DNA of 64,000 nucleotides, taken from contig NZ_JBIGIA010000009.1 in the NCBI RefSeq assembly GCF_043555975.1, forward strand, positions 62,001-126,000, in the 5' to 3' direction. The DNA comes from Pelomonas nitida (GTDB lineage: Bacteria; Pseudomonadota; Gammaproteobacteria; Burkholderiales; Burkholderiaceae_C). Below are positions 7,778 to 17,174 of this stretch, one piece after another. How positions within the stretch are numbered: position 1 is the first letter of the stretch; every line of letters begins with the position of its first letter. Position numbers and translations under genes: made by a program. The notes under the pieces were generated by a model. That model was not told the origin of the DNA, did not search any database, and saw only the letters and a program-made list of their open reading frames with translations.

Positions 7778-9274
7778 TCAGCCCGCATAGAAGCGCCCGT
7801 GGAATCCGTAGGGCACGGCGTAAGGCAGCCAGGCGCGCGCGATCGGGCCGGCGCCCAGCGCCTGGGCGTCGAACACGTCCAGGAAGCTGCGTTCGCGGCG
7901 GATGTCGTAGCCCATGCCCAGCAGCCAGCCCGCGCCTTCACCGCGGCTGCCCGGGCGCGGCACCATCACGTGCTCCTCCACGACGACGTCGTCACCGTAG
8001 CTGAACCGTTCGCGCGCACTGCTCTCGATGTCCAGCCGCATCAGGCCGTTGAAGCCCCAGCGCGCGCTGGTGTCCACCGCGGTGGGGTACCAAACCAGGC
8101 GATGGCGCTGCGCCACCACGCGCGGGTCCACCACCGGGAACTCCACCGCCTCGTCGCGCGCCGCCAGCGTCAGCCGGCCGGTGGCGAGGTCGATGTCCAG
8201 CACCCGCGCGGTCGACACGTCGCGCTCGGCACGACGGCCCTGCATCAGCTGGCCGATCGCGGCGTTGAACTCGGGCAGCGGCACGCCCTGCACATAGTCC
8301 ACGCGCAGGTGGCCGCCCTCGTCCCAGGCATTGCCGAAGTGAAAGACATGGGCCGCCGGCATCTCGAACAGCTTCCAACGGCTGACGTCCGCCTTGTCCA
8401 CCACCAACACCCGGGTGGGCTGCTCGGCTTGCCAGCGCATCGCCGCCAGCATGGCAGCGCCCGCCTGCAGCGCATGGCGGTCCAGCGTGATGGGCGCCAT
8501 CAGGAACACGAGATGGCGCTGCGACACCGCGAAGTCGTGCAGCATCGGCGGCGCCTGCACGTCCAGCACGGCATGACGCAAGACCTGGCCTTGCGCGGAC
8601 AGCTGATAGAGCGCCAGCCGGCCCCCGGCGGTGCCGAAGTTCCAGACGGTGCCGTCGGCCTCCACCTTGGGATGGGCCGAGAACGGCATGCCGCGCAAGG
8701 CCTCGGACCAGACCTTCACGCCGCGCGTTTGCAGCGTGGCCGGGTCCAGTTCGTAGGCACTGCCGCCCTCCCACAGCGCATAGAGTTGATCGCCCTGCAG
8801 CAGCACGCTGGTGTTGGCGACGTTGACGCTGTCGGCATGGCGCACCGGCCGCTGCGCCGGCACCGCGGTGCCGAAGGCCGGCAGCAGAAAGCGCCCGGCG
8901 CCCTGTTCGGCGCGGAACTTCTCGGTCTGCACGAAGCGGGCCTGGTGGCTGATGCGCCCGCCCGGCGCCAGCGTCCAGCACTGCAGCAGCCCGTCACCGT
9001 CAAACCAATGCTCGTAACGCCGGTCACCGCGCTGCAGCAGACCTGGGCCGTTGCGGAAGTAGCGCCCGACGAGGCCGGCAGGCCAGCGGCCCTCCACGAC
9101 CAGCGAGTCCGCCTGCAGGTCTCGTCCGTCCAGGCCCCGAAACGGCTGCAACTCGGCCGCGGCTGAGCGGAATTCGTCGTGCCCCCAGGCGAACGCACCC
9201 GGGCTCACGCCAGCGGCGACCAGGCCCGTGAGCCACTGACGCCGCGACAACATGGCTTGCGTCATGGGCGCCAC
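7778..9274 (-). CDS. Carotenoid oxygenase (RPE65 family), Tat-exported
   Basis: Non-haem iron dioxygenase of 498 residues that would cleave a carotenoid, stilbene or related double bond. The N-terminus carries a twin-arginine signal (SRRQWLTGLVAAGVSPGAFA), so it is probably exported folded with its metal. Family landmarks: RNGPGLLQRGD, HWFDGDGLLQ, and further His positions in HPKVEADG, LHDFAVS and the C-terminal YGFHGRF that fit the four-His iron centre. Several ATG codons sit at the start (positions 1, 4 and 8); the first is used here. It begins one base from the stop of the upstream DUF2141 gene, so the two are likely translated together. The substrate cannot be told from sequence. Confidence 0.9.
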   Translation of the reverse strand: MAPMTQAMLSRRQWLTGLVAAGVSPGAFAWGHDEFRSAAAELQPFRGLDGRDLQADSLVVEGRWPAGLVGRYFRNGPGLLQRGDRRYEHWFDGDGLLQCWTLAPGGRISHQARFVQTEKFRAEQGAGRFLLPAFGTAVPAQRPVRHADSVNVANTSVLLQGDQLYALWEGGSAYELDPATLQTRGVKVWSEALRGMPFSAHPKVEADGTVWNFGTAGGRLALYQLSAQGQVLRHAVLDVQAPPMLHDFAVSQRHLVFLMAPITLDRHALQAGAAMLAAMRWQAEQPTRVLVVDKADVSRWKLFEMPAAHVFHFGNAWDEGGHLRVDYVQGVPLPEFNAAIGQLMQGRRAERDVSTARVLDIDLATGRLTLAARDEAVEFPVVDPRVVAQRHRLVWYPTAVDTSARWGFNGLMRLDIESSARERFSYGDDVVVEEHVMVPRPGSRGEGAGWLLGMGYDIRRERSFLDVFDAQALGAGPIARAWLPYAVPYGFHGRFYAG

Positions 9275-9275
9275 C

Positions 9276-9743
9276 TCAATTCAGCTTGAGGCGCACGACC
9301 TGACCCGCCGCCCACTCAAAGCGTGCGGCCTCGAAGCTGGGCGGGCCGAAGCTGCCCGTGGCGTCGTTGGAGAAGCCGTAGGGCTCGGTGGGCATGCCAA
9401 AGGCGTTGCGATCAAGCCGGCCATTGGCATTGGCGTCCTGAACGACGGTCAGCGCCAGCGGCTGGGACAGCAGCGCGTCGGGCAGCCCGGACAAGGTCAG
9501 GCTGACGCGATCGCCGTCGGCGTGGCGTTCGATCTTCAGCTCGGCCAGCGCAAACCGCTGGGCCCAGCTCGGCTTGCCCAGCCAGGGGTCGGTGGCACGG
9601 TAGGCCGCCACCATCAGCGTGGCGCCGGCAACACGGCTGGCGTCCAGGCCCTGCACGTCCAGTTGGCGCTCGCCGGCCTGCGCGAGCAAGGGGGCCAGCA
9701 GGCACGCGGCCAGCAGGATGGGGCGGGGCTTGGCGTTCGTCAT
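9276..9743 (-). CDS. DUF2141 domain secreted protein
   Basis: 155-residue precursor with a signal peptide ending LLAQAGE. The rest matches the DUF2141 style: an Ig-like beta domain with the loop DANANGRLDRNAFGMPTEPYGFSND, which contains an EF-hand-like run of Asp/Asn residues. Members are periplasmic or surface proteins without an assigned reaction. In some genomes they sit beside carotenoid genes, which fits the carotenoid oxygenase starting one base after this stop. A GAGGAG ribosome site precedes the start. It is probably the first gene of a two-gene unit. The function is unproven; calcium binding by the Asp/Asn loop is only a suggestion. Confidence 0.8.
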   Translation of the reverse strand: MTNAKPRPILLAACLLAPLLAQAGERQLDVQGLDASRVAGATLMVAAYRATDPWLGKPSWAQRFALAELKIERHADGDRVSLTLSGLPDALLSQPLALTVVQDANANGRLDRNAFGMPTEPYGFSNDATGSFGPPSFEAARFEWAAGQVVRLKLN

Positions 9744-9869
9744 CGTCGACTCCTCGGTCGTGCAGTAGGGATAGCTGCACTCTAGGAATCGGCAGGCCGG
9801 CGCACGAGGGCGCTGCGACGGATCGCGCGCCGCGGGCGTGAACGGTCAGCCCGCGGCGTGAACAGCGGC

Positions 9870-10991
<1,122 letters not shown>

Positions 10992-11091
10992 GACTAGGCT
11001 CCAGGCAAGCGGCGGATTGTCGCCTTTCGGCAAGAGCCCTGCAGGCAGCCGGCCACCCGCGCACGAGGCCCGCGCTGGGCGGGCGCTTAAA

Positions 11092-11424
11092 ATGCTGCCC
11101 GTGCTCCGCTGGTTCCGACTCCTGGTCATCGCCCTGCTGCTGCCGGCCTATGCCCTGGCAGCCATCGGCACGCCGCCCGGCCCCGGGGCCGCCAGCGCGG
11201 CCTGCGCGCTGGCCGACACCGAAACACCGGATGGCGACGTCGCCGCCCTCGTCGACGAGCTCGGCGACACGACGGACGACATGTCCGACCACTGCCTGCC
11301 TTACACGGCCACCTTCCCCACGGCACTGACGCCGGCCGCGCCGGCCAGCCTGGGGCGACGCCTGGCCGTCGATGCGCCGCTCACGCGCATCCTGCGCCCG
11401 CCTCGCCAGGCCACCGGCTGCTGA
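11092..11424 (+). CDS. Small secreted hypothetical protein
   Basis: A 110-residue frame starting at 11092, about 100 bases divergent from aroG. It begins MLPVLRWFRLLVIALLLPAYALA, a good Sec signal peptide. The mature part is short, acidic and Ala/Pro-rich, with two Cys residues (SAACALADT and DHCLPY) that could pair once exported, and a basic tail ending in Cys. I recognise no family. It resembles the small proteins of unknown role often predicted near metal-handling genes in this group, and a CorC-type transporter lies 115 bases downstream, but that link is speculative. A GTG at 11101 is an alternative start. Confidence 0.55.
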   Translation: MLPVLRWFRLLVIALLLPAYALAAIGTPPGPGAASAACALADTETPDGDVAALVDELGDTTDDMSDHCLPYTATFPTALTPAAPASLGRRLAVDAPLTRILRPPRQATGC

Positions 11425-11539
11425 CGCCGCTGCGACGCCGTTCGCAGCGCCCGCTCCCTCCGCACCTGACTGCGCCCCGTCCGCGACGGCGCGCCTCGCC
11501 GACGCCCGCAACGGGCGTGGCGCCCCACATCTGTCTTCC

Positions 11540-12853
11540 ATGGAAATTGCCCTCCTGCTCGCCCTCATCCTGATCAACGGCGTCTTCGCGATGTCGGAGA
11601 TCGGCCTCGTCACCGCCCGCAAGGCCCGGCTGCAGCGCCTCATCGACGACGGCGACCTTGCCGCCGCCGTGGCGCTGAAGCTCGGCGCCGACCCCACACG
11701 CTTTCTCTCCACCATCCAGATCGGCATCACCTCGATCGGCGTGCTCAACGGCATCGTCGGCGAAGCCGCGCTCGCCGGGCCGCTGGCCGAGTGGCTGCTC
11801 GACCTTGGCGTCCCCTCCGCCTACGCCAGCGGTCTGGCGACCGGCCTGGTGGTGCTCGTGATCACCTATTTCTCCATCGTGCTGGGCGAGCTGGTGCCCA
11901 AGCGGCTGGGCCAGTCGCACCCGGAGCTCGTCGCCCGGCTGGTGGCACGGCCCATCTCGGCGCTGGCCCTGGCCACCAAGCCCTTCGTCGCGCTGCTGGC
12001 CGGCTCGACGAACGCGCTGCTGCGGCTGCTGGGCGTGCGCGACCAGGGCGCGGCCGCCGTCACCGAGGAGGAGATCCATGCGCTGCTCGCCGAAGGCACC
12101 AGCGCCGGCGTCATCGAATCGCACGAACACACGATGGTGCGCAACGTGTTCCGCCTCGACGACCGCCAGATCGGCTCGCTGATGGTGCCGCGCGCCGACA
12201 TCGTCTGCCTCGACCTCCAGCACAGCGCCGAGCAGACGCTGGCCGTGCTGACCGGCTCGCACCACGAGCGCTTCCCGGTCGTGCGCGGCAGCCTCGACGA
12301 CATCGTCGGCGTGGCCAGCGCGCGCGAGATCCTGACGCGGCAGCTGCGCGGCGCGGCGCCGCTCACCGAGACCGGCATGGCCCCCCCGCTCTACGTGCCC
12401 GAGACGCTGACGGGCATGGAGTTGCTGGAGAACTTCCGCGGCAGCAATGTGCACATGGCCTTCGTCATCGACGAGTACGGCGAGATCAAGGGCCTGGTCA
12501 CGCTGCAAGACCTGGTGGAGGCCATCACCGGCGAGTTCCAGCCCCGCGACCCGGCGCTCGCCTGGGCCGTGCAGCGTGATGACGGTTCCTGGCTGCTGGA
12601 CGGGCACATCCCCGTGCCCGAACTGAAGGACCGGCTGGAACTGGCGGCCGTTCCCGAAGAGGAGCGCGGCCGCTACCACACGCTCAGCGGCATGATGATG
12701 CTGCTGACCGGCCGCCTGCCACGCGTCGCCGAAGCCGTCGACTGGGAGTCCTGGCGCTTCGAGATCGTCGACATGGACGGCAAGACCATCGACAAGGTGC
12801 TGGCCACGCGGCTGCCGCAGCCGCCGCAGGACAGCCTGGCGCAGGGAGGCTGA
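11540..12853 (+). CDS. CNNM/CorC (HlyC/CorC) family transporter
   Basis: Membrane protein of 437 residues from the family that includes CorB/CorC, MpfA and eukaryotic CNNM magnesium transporters. Order: DUF21 (CNNM) transmembrane domain with about four membrane segments (residues 1-190, beginning MEIALLLALILINGVFAMSE), a CBS pair at about 205-325 that in relatives binds ATP-Mg, and a C-terminal CorC/HlyC domain (about 345-430, with GRYHTLSGMMM). The start at 11540 opens directly on the first membrane helix; the upstream in-frame extension is Ala/Pro/Arg-rich and cannot be a signal. Predicted role: magnesium or cobalt efflux. The old hemolysin label for this family is not supported. A lipoprotein gene follows after 3 bases. 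Confidence 0.9.
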   Translation: MEIALLLALILINGVFAMSEIGLVTARKARLQRLIDDGDLAAAVALKLGADPTRFLSTIQIGITSIGVLNGIVGEAALAGPLAEWLLDLGVPSAYASGLATGLVVLVITYFSIVLGELVPKRLGQSHPELVARLVARPISALALATKPFVALLAGSTNALLRLLGVRDQGAAAVTEEEIHALLAEGTSAGVIESHEHTMVRNVFRLDDRQIGSLMVPRADIVCLDLQHSAEQTLAVLTGSHHERFPVVRGSLDDIVGVASAREILTRQLRGAAPLTETGMAPPLYVPETLTGMELLENFRGSNVHMAFVIDEYGEIKGLVTLQDLVEAITGEFQPRDPALAWAVQRDDGSWLLDGHIPVPELKDRLELAAVPEEERGRYHTLSGMMMLLTGRLPRVAEAVDWESWRFEIVDMDGKTIDKVLATRLPQPPQDSLAQGG

Positions 12854-12856
12854 CGC

Positions 12857-13336
12857 ATGCGCCCCGCCACCCACCGCGCAGCCGTTGCCGCCATCGCCGC
12901 GCTGCTGCTCACGGCCTGCACCGGCTACCCCAGCGAAGACGCCGCGCCCGCCAACCCCTTCGACCTCAGCAACGCCGAGCGGCTGCAGGCGTTGCAGGCC
13001 ATCGGCGCCAAGGCCAACCGCCCGGAGCGCAGCCGCTTCGCGCTGGACGGCGACTGCAGGCTGCGCGTCACGCGCAGCGGCGGCGACGCACCGGCCGACC
13101 GTTTCGAGCATGTGCTCAGGCCCGGCCAGCATGTCGGCATCAGCTTCGACAAGGTGACGCGCGTTTTCGAGGTGCACCTGCTGTCCGAGGCTGGCACCGG
13201 CGGCGAGCGCCTGGGCCTGCTGCTGCGCAGCGCCCAGTGGATGCAGGCCAGCCAGGCCGACCTGCTCGTCCAGCTGATGATCCGCGACTGCCGGGCCATG
13301 GTTGAACCGGCAGACAAGCCGCTCGCCGCGGCCTGA
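12857..13336 (+). CDS. Hypothetical lipoprotein
   Basis: 159 residues with a lipoprotein signal peptide (AAIAALLLTAC, lipobox LTAC, modified Cys at 21). The mature protein is soluble, mixed alpha/beta by appearance, with a Cys pair (DGDCRLRV and RDCRAMV) and no family I recognise. It starts 3 bases after the CorC-type gene and is almost certainly in the same transcript. Asp at +2 after the lipid Cys would favour inner-membrane retention, but here +2 is Thr, so outer-membrane sorting by Lol is expected. Function unknown. Confidence 0.75.
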   Translation: MRPATHRAAVAAIAALLLTACTGYPSEDAAPANPFDLSNAERLQALQAIGAKANRPERSRFALDGDCRLRVTRSGGDAPADRFEHVLRPGQHVGISFDKVTRVFEVHLLSEAGTGGERLGLLLRSAQWMQASQADLLVQLMIRDCRAMVEPADKPLAAA

Positions 13337-13744
13337 GCCCCGGAAACGCGGAGCCCCATCGCCGCAAAATTCCACCAAGTTATAATCAAACCAAGAAACT
13401 CGATTGATAAGTCATTTTGATTGAGTCGTGGTACTTGCGGGCCAGCCTCGGCCCCATCGCACCACGGGTCCGGGCCCTGCCCGGCAAGCGGCGGGGCCCG
13501 CCCCGCCACCGACCAGCCAGGCTCCACGCCCGCAGCGCCCCTCGACCAGGCCCGCTGCAGGCGCCAGGAGTTGCGGCGGGTATTGCTTGCGCTCCATGTC
13601 GTTCTCAGTGCCCGCCGGCAGCCCTGTGAGGCTGACGCGGCGACTGCGCGCGCCCGTCTCCTCCTGGCGCTGATGGCACGACGGCCGGCGCCGCCCGCGG
13701 TGCCGGCGACCTGTTCACCGGCCGCAGTGCCGCACGAAAGGAGC
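13337..13744 (+). promoter_or_regulatory. Long leader region upstream of proVWX with a perfect TATAAT
   Basis: About 400 bases without a convincing gene. The left end is AT-rich (13362-13425) in otherwise GC-rich DNA and contains TATAAT at 13381-13386, a consensus sigma-70 -10 box, though no clear -35 box sits 16-18 bases upstream. If it is the promoter, the proV mRNA would carry a leader of about 340 bases. Open frames across the leader start at TTG or lack ribosome sites. AAAGGAG just before 13745 serves proV. No riboswitch class was recognised. Confidence 0.45.
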
Positions 13745-14983
13745 ATGTCTATGGCCAAGGCCATCCACATCGACCACGTCTTCAAGGTCTTCGGCGACCA
13801 GCCCCAGCAGGCGCTGGCGCTGGTGCGCGAGGGGCTGTCCAAGCAGCAGATCCTGGCCCGCACCGGCCAGTCCATCGGCGTGTTCGACGCCAGCTTCGAG
13901 ATCCAGGCCGGCGAGATCTTCGTCATCATGGGCCTGTCGGGCTCGGGCAAGTCGACGCTGGTTCGGCTGCTGAACCGGCTCATCGAGCCCAGCGCCGGTC
14001 GCATCGTCATCGATGGCGAGGACATCAACGGCCACAGCGACGCGCAGCTGCGCGCGCTGCGCCGCAAGGACATCAGCATGGTGTTCCAGTCTTTCGCGCT
14101 GATGCCGCACATGACCGTGCGCGACAACACCGCCTTCGGCCTCGAACTCGCCGGCACGCCCAAGGCGCAGCGGCTTGCCGCCGCCGACGACGCGCTGGCC
14201 CAGGTGGGCCTGGCCGGTTGGGGCGACAGCTACCCGGACGAGCTCTCCGGCGGCATGCAGCAGCGCGTGGGCCTGGCGCGTGCGCTGGCGGCAGACCCGT
14301 CCATCCTGCTGATGGACGAGGCCTTCTCGGCGCTGGACCCCATCATCCGCACCGAGATGCAGTCGGAGCTGCTGCGGCTGCAGCAGGTGCGCCGGCGCAC
14401 CATCGTCTTCATCTCGCACGACCTCGACGAGGCCATGCGCATCGGCGACCGCATCGCCATCATGAAAGATGGCCACGTGGTGCAGGTCGGCACGCCCGAC
14501 GAGATCCTTCGCCACCCGGCCGACGACTTCGTGCGCAGCTTCGTGCGCGGCGTCGACGCCGCCGCCGTGTTCAAGGCCGCCGACATCGCGCGCCAGCCGT
14601 TGACCCTCGTGGCCGAACACAGCGACCGGGGCGCTCGCGCGGCGCTGAAGCTGCTGGAAGACCAGGATCGCGATTTCGCCTACGTCACGAACCCCGCGCG
14701 GCACTACCTGGGCACCGTGTCGGCCGACCGCCTGCGCGCGGCGCTGGACGGCCACGACGGCCCGCTGGGGCTGCAGCACGCCTTCCTCCCCGCGGTGCCG
14801 ACGCTGGCCGCCGACGCGCCGGTTGCCGGCCTGTTCGGCCAGGTCGCGCAAGCGCCCTGCGCCCTGCCCGTGGTGGCCGCGGATGGCCGCTTCTGCGGCG
14901 CCATCAGCAAGACGACGCTGCTGAAGTTCCTCGACCGCGACACGCCGCCCATCGAGAGCGCCGCCGCCGCCCTCCCCGCCTGA
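13745..14983 (+). CDS. proV: Glycine betaine/proline ABC transporter, ATP-binding protein
   Basis: ATPase of an osmoprotectant importer, 412 residues. Walker A GLSGSGKST at 63-71, ABC signature LSGGM at 167-171, Walker B ILLMDE at 187-192, and two CBS-type repeats at about 290-405 as in ProV/OpuAA, where they sense ionic strength. The distinctive ProV N-terminal segment (LVREGLSKQQILARTGQSIGV) is present. The ATG at 13745 follows AAAGGAGC; another ATG lies two codons on. The genes for permease and binding protein follow in order V-W-X, the last two overlapping, so they form one operon. Expected to be induced by high osmolarity. Confidence 0.95.
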   Translation: MSMAKAIHIDHVFKVFGDQPQQALALVREGLSKQQILARTGQSIGVFDASFEIQAGEIFVIMGLSGSGKSTLVRLLNRLIEPSAGRIVIDGEDINGHSDAQLRALRRKDISMVFQSFALMPHMTVRDNTAFGLELAGTPKAQRLAAADDALAQVGLAGWGDSYPDELSGGMQQRVGLARALAADPSILLMDEAFSALDPIIRTEMQSELLRLQQVRRRTIVFISHDLDEAMRIGDRIAIMKDGHVVQVGTPDEILRHPADDFVRSFVRGVDAAAVFKAADIARQPLTLVAEHSDRGARAALKLLEDQDRDFAYVTNPARHYLGTVSADRLRAALDGHDGPLGLQHAFLPAVPTLAADAPVAGLFGQVAQAPCALPVVAADGRFCGAISKTTLLKFLDRDTPPIESAAAALPA

Positions 14984-14995
14984 CCCGGAGCCCGC

Positions 14996-16171
14996 ATGAA
15001 CGAGAACACCGCCCCCCTCTTCGACAGCGCCCCGATCGCCGACCTCGCGGCCAGCGCCAGTGCCGCCCCCGTGCCTGCCCCCGTGCCTGACGCCGTGCCT
15101 GACGCCGTGCCCACGACCGATGTCGACCCCTGGCAGGCGCTGTCGACCGCTGGCGATGCCGCCGACGCCCATGCCTGGCTGGACGCGCCCGCGGCCGTCG
15201 CCGTCGCGCCGGACAGCGCCTGGCAGCAGCTGCTGGACGGCACACTGCCCGTCAGCACCTGGATCAACCATGGCCTGGGCTGGGTCGTCGAGCAGGGCCG
15301 GCCCTTCTTCCAGCAGCTGCGCCTGCCCATCGACGCCACCTTGAACGCCGTCCAAGGGGCGCTCGGCAGCCTGCCTGCCACGGCCATGATCGCCCTGGTC
15401 GGCCTGCTGGCCTGGCAGTTTGCGGGCCGCAAGATCGCGTTGGGCAGCACGGCTTCTCTGGCGGTCGTGGCGGCCCTGGGCCTGTGGCCCGAGGCCATGG
15501 TGACGCTGTCGCTGGTGCTGACCTCGCTGCTGTTCTGCCTGCTGTTGGGCCTGCCCCTGGGCGTGCTGCTGGCCAGCAGCGACCGCGCACAGCGGCTGAT
15601 GCGGCCCGTGCTCGACGCGATGCAGACCACGCCCGCCTTCGTCTACCTCGTGCCGGTGGTGATGCTGTTCGGCATCGGCAACGTGCCGGGCGTCATCGTC
15701 ACCATCGTGTTCGCGCTGGCGCCGCTGGCGCGGCTGACCAACCTCGGCCTGCGCCAGGTGCGGCCCGATCTCATCGAGGCCGCGCGGGCCTACGGCGCCT
15801 CGCCGTGGCAGATGCTCCTCAAGGTGAAGCTGCCGTTGGCGATGCCGTCCATCATGGCCGGCATCAACCAGGCGCTGATGCTGTCGCTGTCCATGGTGGT
15901 CATCGCGTCGATGATCGCCGTCGGCGGCCTGGGGCAGATGGTGCTGCGCGGCATCGGCCGGCTGGACATGGGCCTGGCCAGCGTCGGCGGCCTGGGCATC
16001 GTGCTGCTGGCCATCACGCTGGACCGGCTGACGCAGGCGCTGGGCCGCTCGCGCCGCCGCGCCGGCGGCCGGTGGTGGCACACCGGCCCGGCCGGGCTGC
16101 TGCTGCGCGGTCTGCAGCGCCTGCTGCGCCCCGCCGCCCCCTCCCCGGCCAAGCAAGGAGTGCAGGCATGA
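14996..16171 (+). CDS. proW: Glycine betaine/proline ABC transporter, permease
   Basis: Inner-membrane permease of 391 residues. The first ~110 residues are a hydrophilic Ala/Pro-rich tail that includes a PVPAPVPDAVPDAVP repeat encoded by 15-base DNA repeats (about 15065-15115). E. coli ProW also has a long N-terminal tail of unknown need. A standard BPD transporter domain follows, with about six membrane segments from residue 120 and the EAA-type loop (ARAYGASPWQMLLKVKLPLAMPS) that contacts the ATPase. It starts 12 bases after proV, and its stop overlaps the proX start (ATGA at 16168). A Pro/Arg-rich cytoplasmic C-terminus ends the protein. Confidence 0.93.
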   Translation: MNENTAPLFDSAPIADLAASASAAPVPAPVPDAVPDAVPTTDVDPWQALSTAGDAADAHAWLDAPAAVAVAPDSAWQQLLDGTLPVSTWINHGLGWVVEQGRPFFQQLRLPIDATLNAVQGALGSLPATAMIALVGLLAWQFAGRKIALGSTASLAVVAALGLWPEAMVTLSLVLTSLLFCLLLGLPLGVLLASSDRAQRLMRPVLDAMQTTPAFVYLVPVVMLFGIGNVPGVIVTIVFALAPLARLTNLGLRQVRPDLIEAARAYGASPWQMLLKVKLPLAMPSIMAGINQALMLSLSMVVIASMIAVGGLGQMVLRGIGRLDMGLASVGGLGIVLLAITLDRLTQALGRSRRRAGGRWWHTGPAGLLLRGLQRLLRPAAPSPAKQGVQA

Positions 16172-17160
16172 CGAAGACCTGGATCCACCGCATCGCCCTG
16201 GTCGGCCTGCTGGCCATGGGCCTGGGCGCTGGCGCCGAGCCGCTGCCAGGCCAGGGCATCACGGTGCAGCCGCTCAAGAGCTCGCTGGCCGAGGAGGCGT
16301 TCCAGACGCTGCTGGTGTCACGGGCGCTGACGAGGCTCGGCTACACCGTGCTGCCGATGAAGGACCTGGAGCCCGCCACCGAGCACCTGGCGATCGCCAA
16401 CGGCGACGCCACGTTCACGGCCAGCCACTGGCAGCGGCTGCATGCGGACTTCTACCGCCACAGCGGCGGCGACGCCAAGCTCTACCGCGCCGCTGGCGCC
16501 TACGCCGAGGGCGCCGTGCAGGGTTTCCTGATCGACCGCAAGACCGCTGAGCAGTACGGCATCACCCACCTCGACCAGCTGAAGAACCCGGACATCGCCC
16601 GGCTGTTCGACAGCGACGGTGACGGCCGCGCCGACCTGACCGGCTGCAACCCGGGCTGGGGCTGCGAGCTGGCGATCGAGCACCACCTGGACGCCCAGGG
16701 CCTGCGCGAGCAGGTGACGCACCGCCAGGGCAGCTACGCCGCGCTGATGGCCGACGCCATCGCGCGGTTCCGGCAGGGCCAGCCGGTGCTGTACTACACC
16801 TGGACGCCGTACTGGGTCAGCGCCGTGCTCAGGCCCGGCACGGACGTGGTCTGGCTGCAGCTGTCCTCCGAGGCCGCGCCCGACACGCAACTGCCCAACG
16901 GCCGCAACTACGGCTTTCAGCCCGACCGGCAGCAGATCGTGGCCAACCGCGCCTTCGCCGAGCGCAACCCCGCTGCGGCCCGGCTGTTCGACGTGATGCG
17001 CCTGCCCATCACGGACATCAATGCGCAAAACCTGCGCATGAGCCAGGGCCAGAACTCGCAACGCGACATCGAACGCCACACCGACGGCTGGATACGCGCG
17101 CACCAGGCGCTGTTCGACGGCTGGATCGCGCAGGCGCTGCAGGTGACACCCGGGCATTAG
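16168..17160 (+). CDS. proX: Glycine betaine-binding periplasmic protein
   Basis: Substrate-binding component, 330 residues, with a signal peptide ending GLGAGA. The mature part matches the ProX/OpuAC group, with LTGCNPGWGCE (a Cys pair as in E. coli ProX) and VLYYTWTPYWVSAVL, which contributes the Trp residues that cage quaternary ammonium groups. The start ATG at 16168 overlaps the proW stop and an AAGGAG site lies just inside proW. It is the last gene of the proVWX operon; pyrD starts 14 bases after its stop and may be read from the same transcript. Ligands expected: glycine betaine, perhaps proline betaine. Confidence 0.95.
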   Translation: MTKTWIHRIALVGLLAMGLGAGAEPLPGQGITVQPLKSSLAEEAFQTLLVSRALTRLGYTVLPMKDLEPATEHLAIANGDATFTASHWQRLHADFYRHSGGDAKLYRAAGAYAEGAVQGFLIDRKTAEQYGITHLDQLKNPDIARLFDSDGDGRADLTGCNPGWGCELAIEHHLDAQGLREQVTHRQGSYAALMADAIARFRQGQPVLYYTWTPYWVSAVLRPGTDVVWLQLSSEAAPDTQLPNGRNYGFQPDRQQIVANRAFAERNPAAARLFDVMRLPITDINAQNLRMSQGQNSQRDIERHTDGWIRAHQALFDGWIAQALQVTPGH

Positions 17161-17174
17161 CGACAATCCGCGCC

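Noticed and set aside
6362..9166. Long plus-strand open frame of 934 codons
   Set aside because: It is antisense to rpiA and the carotenoid oxygenase. The predicted protein is His/Arg/Gln-rich without domains, a common artefact of high GC.
13715..16156. Minus-strand frame of 813 codons across proV and proW
   Set aside because: Antisense to well supported genes; composition is His/Gln/Arg/Gly repeats only.
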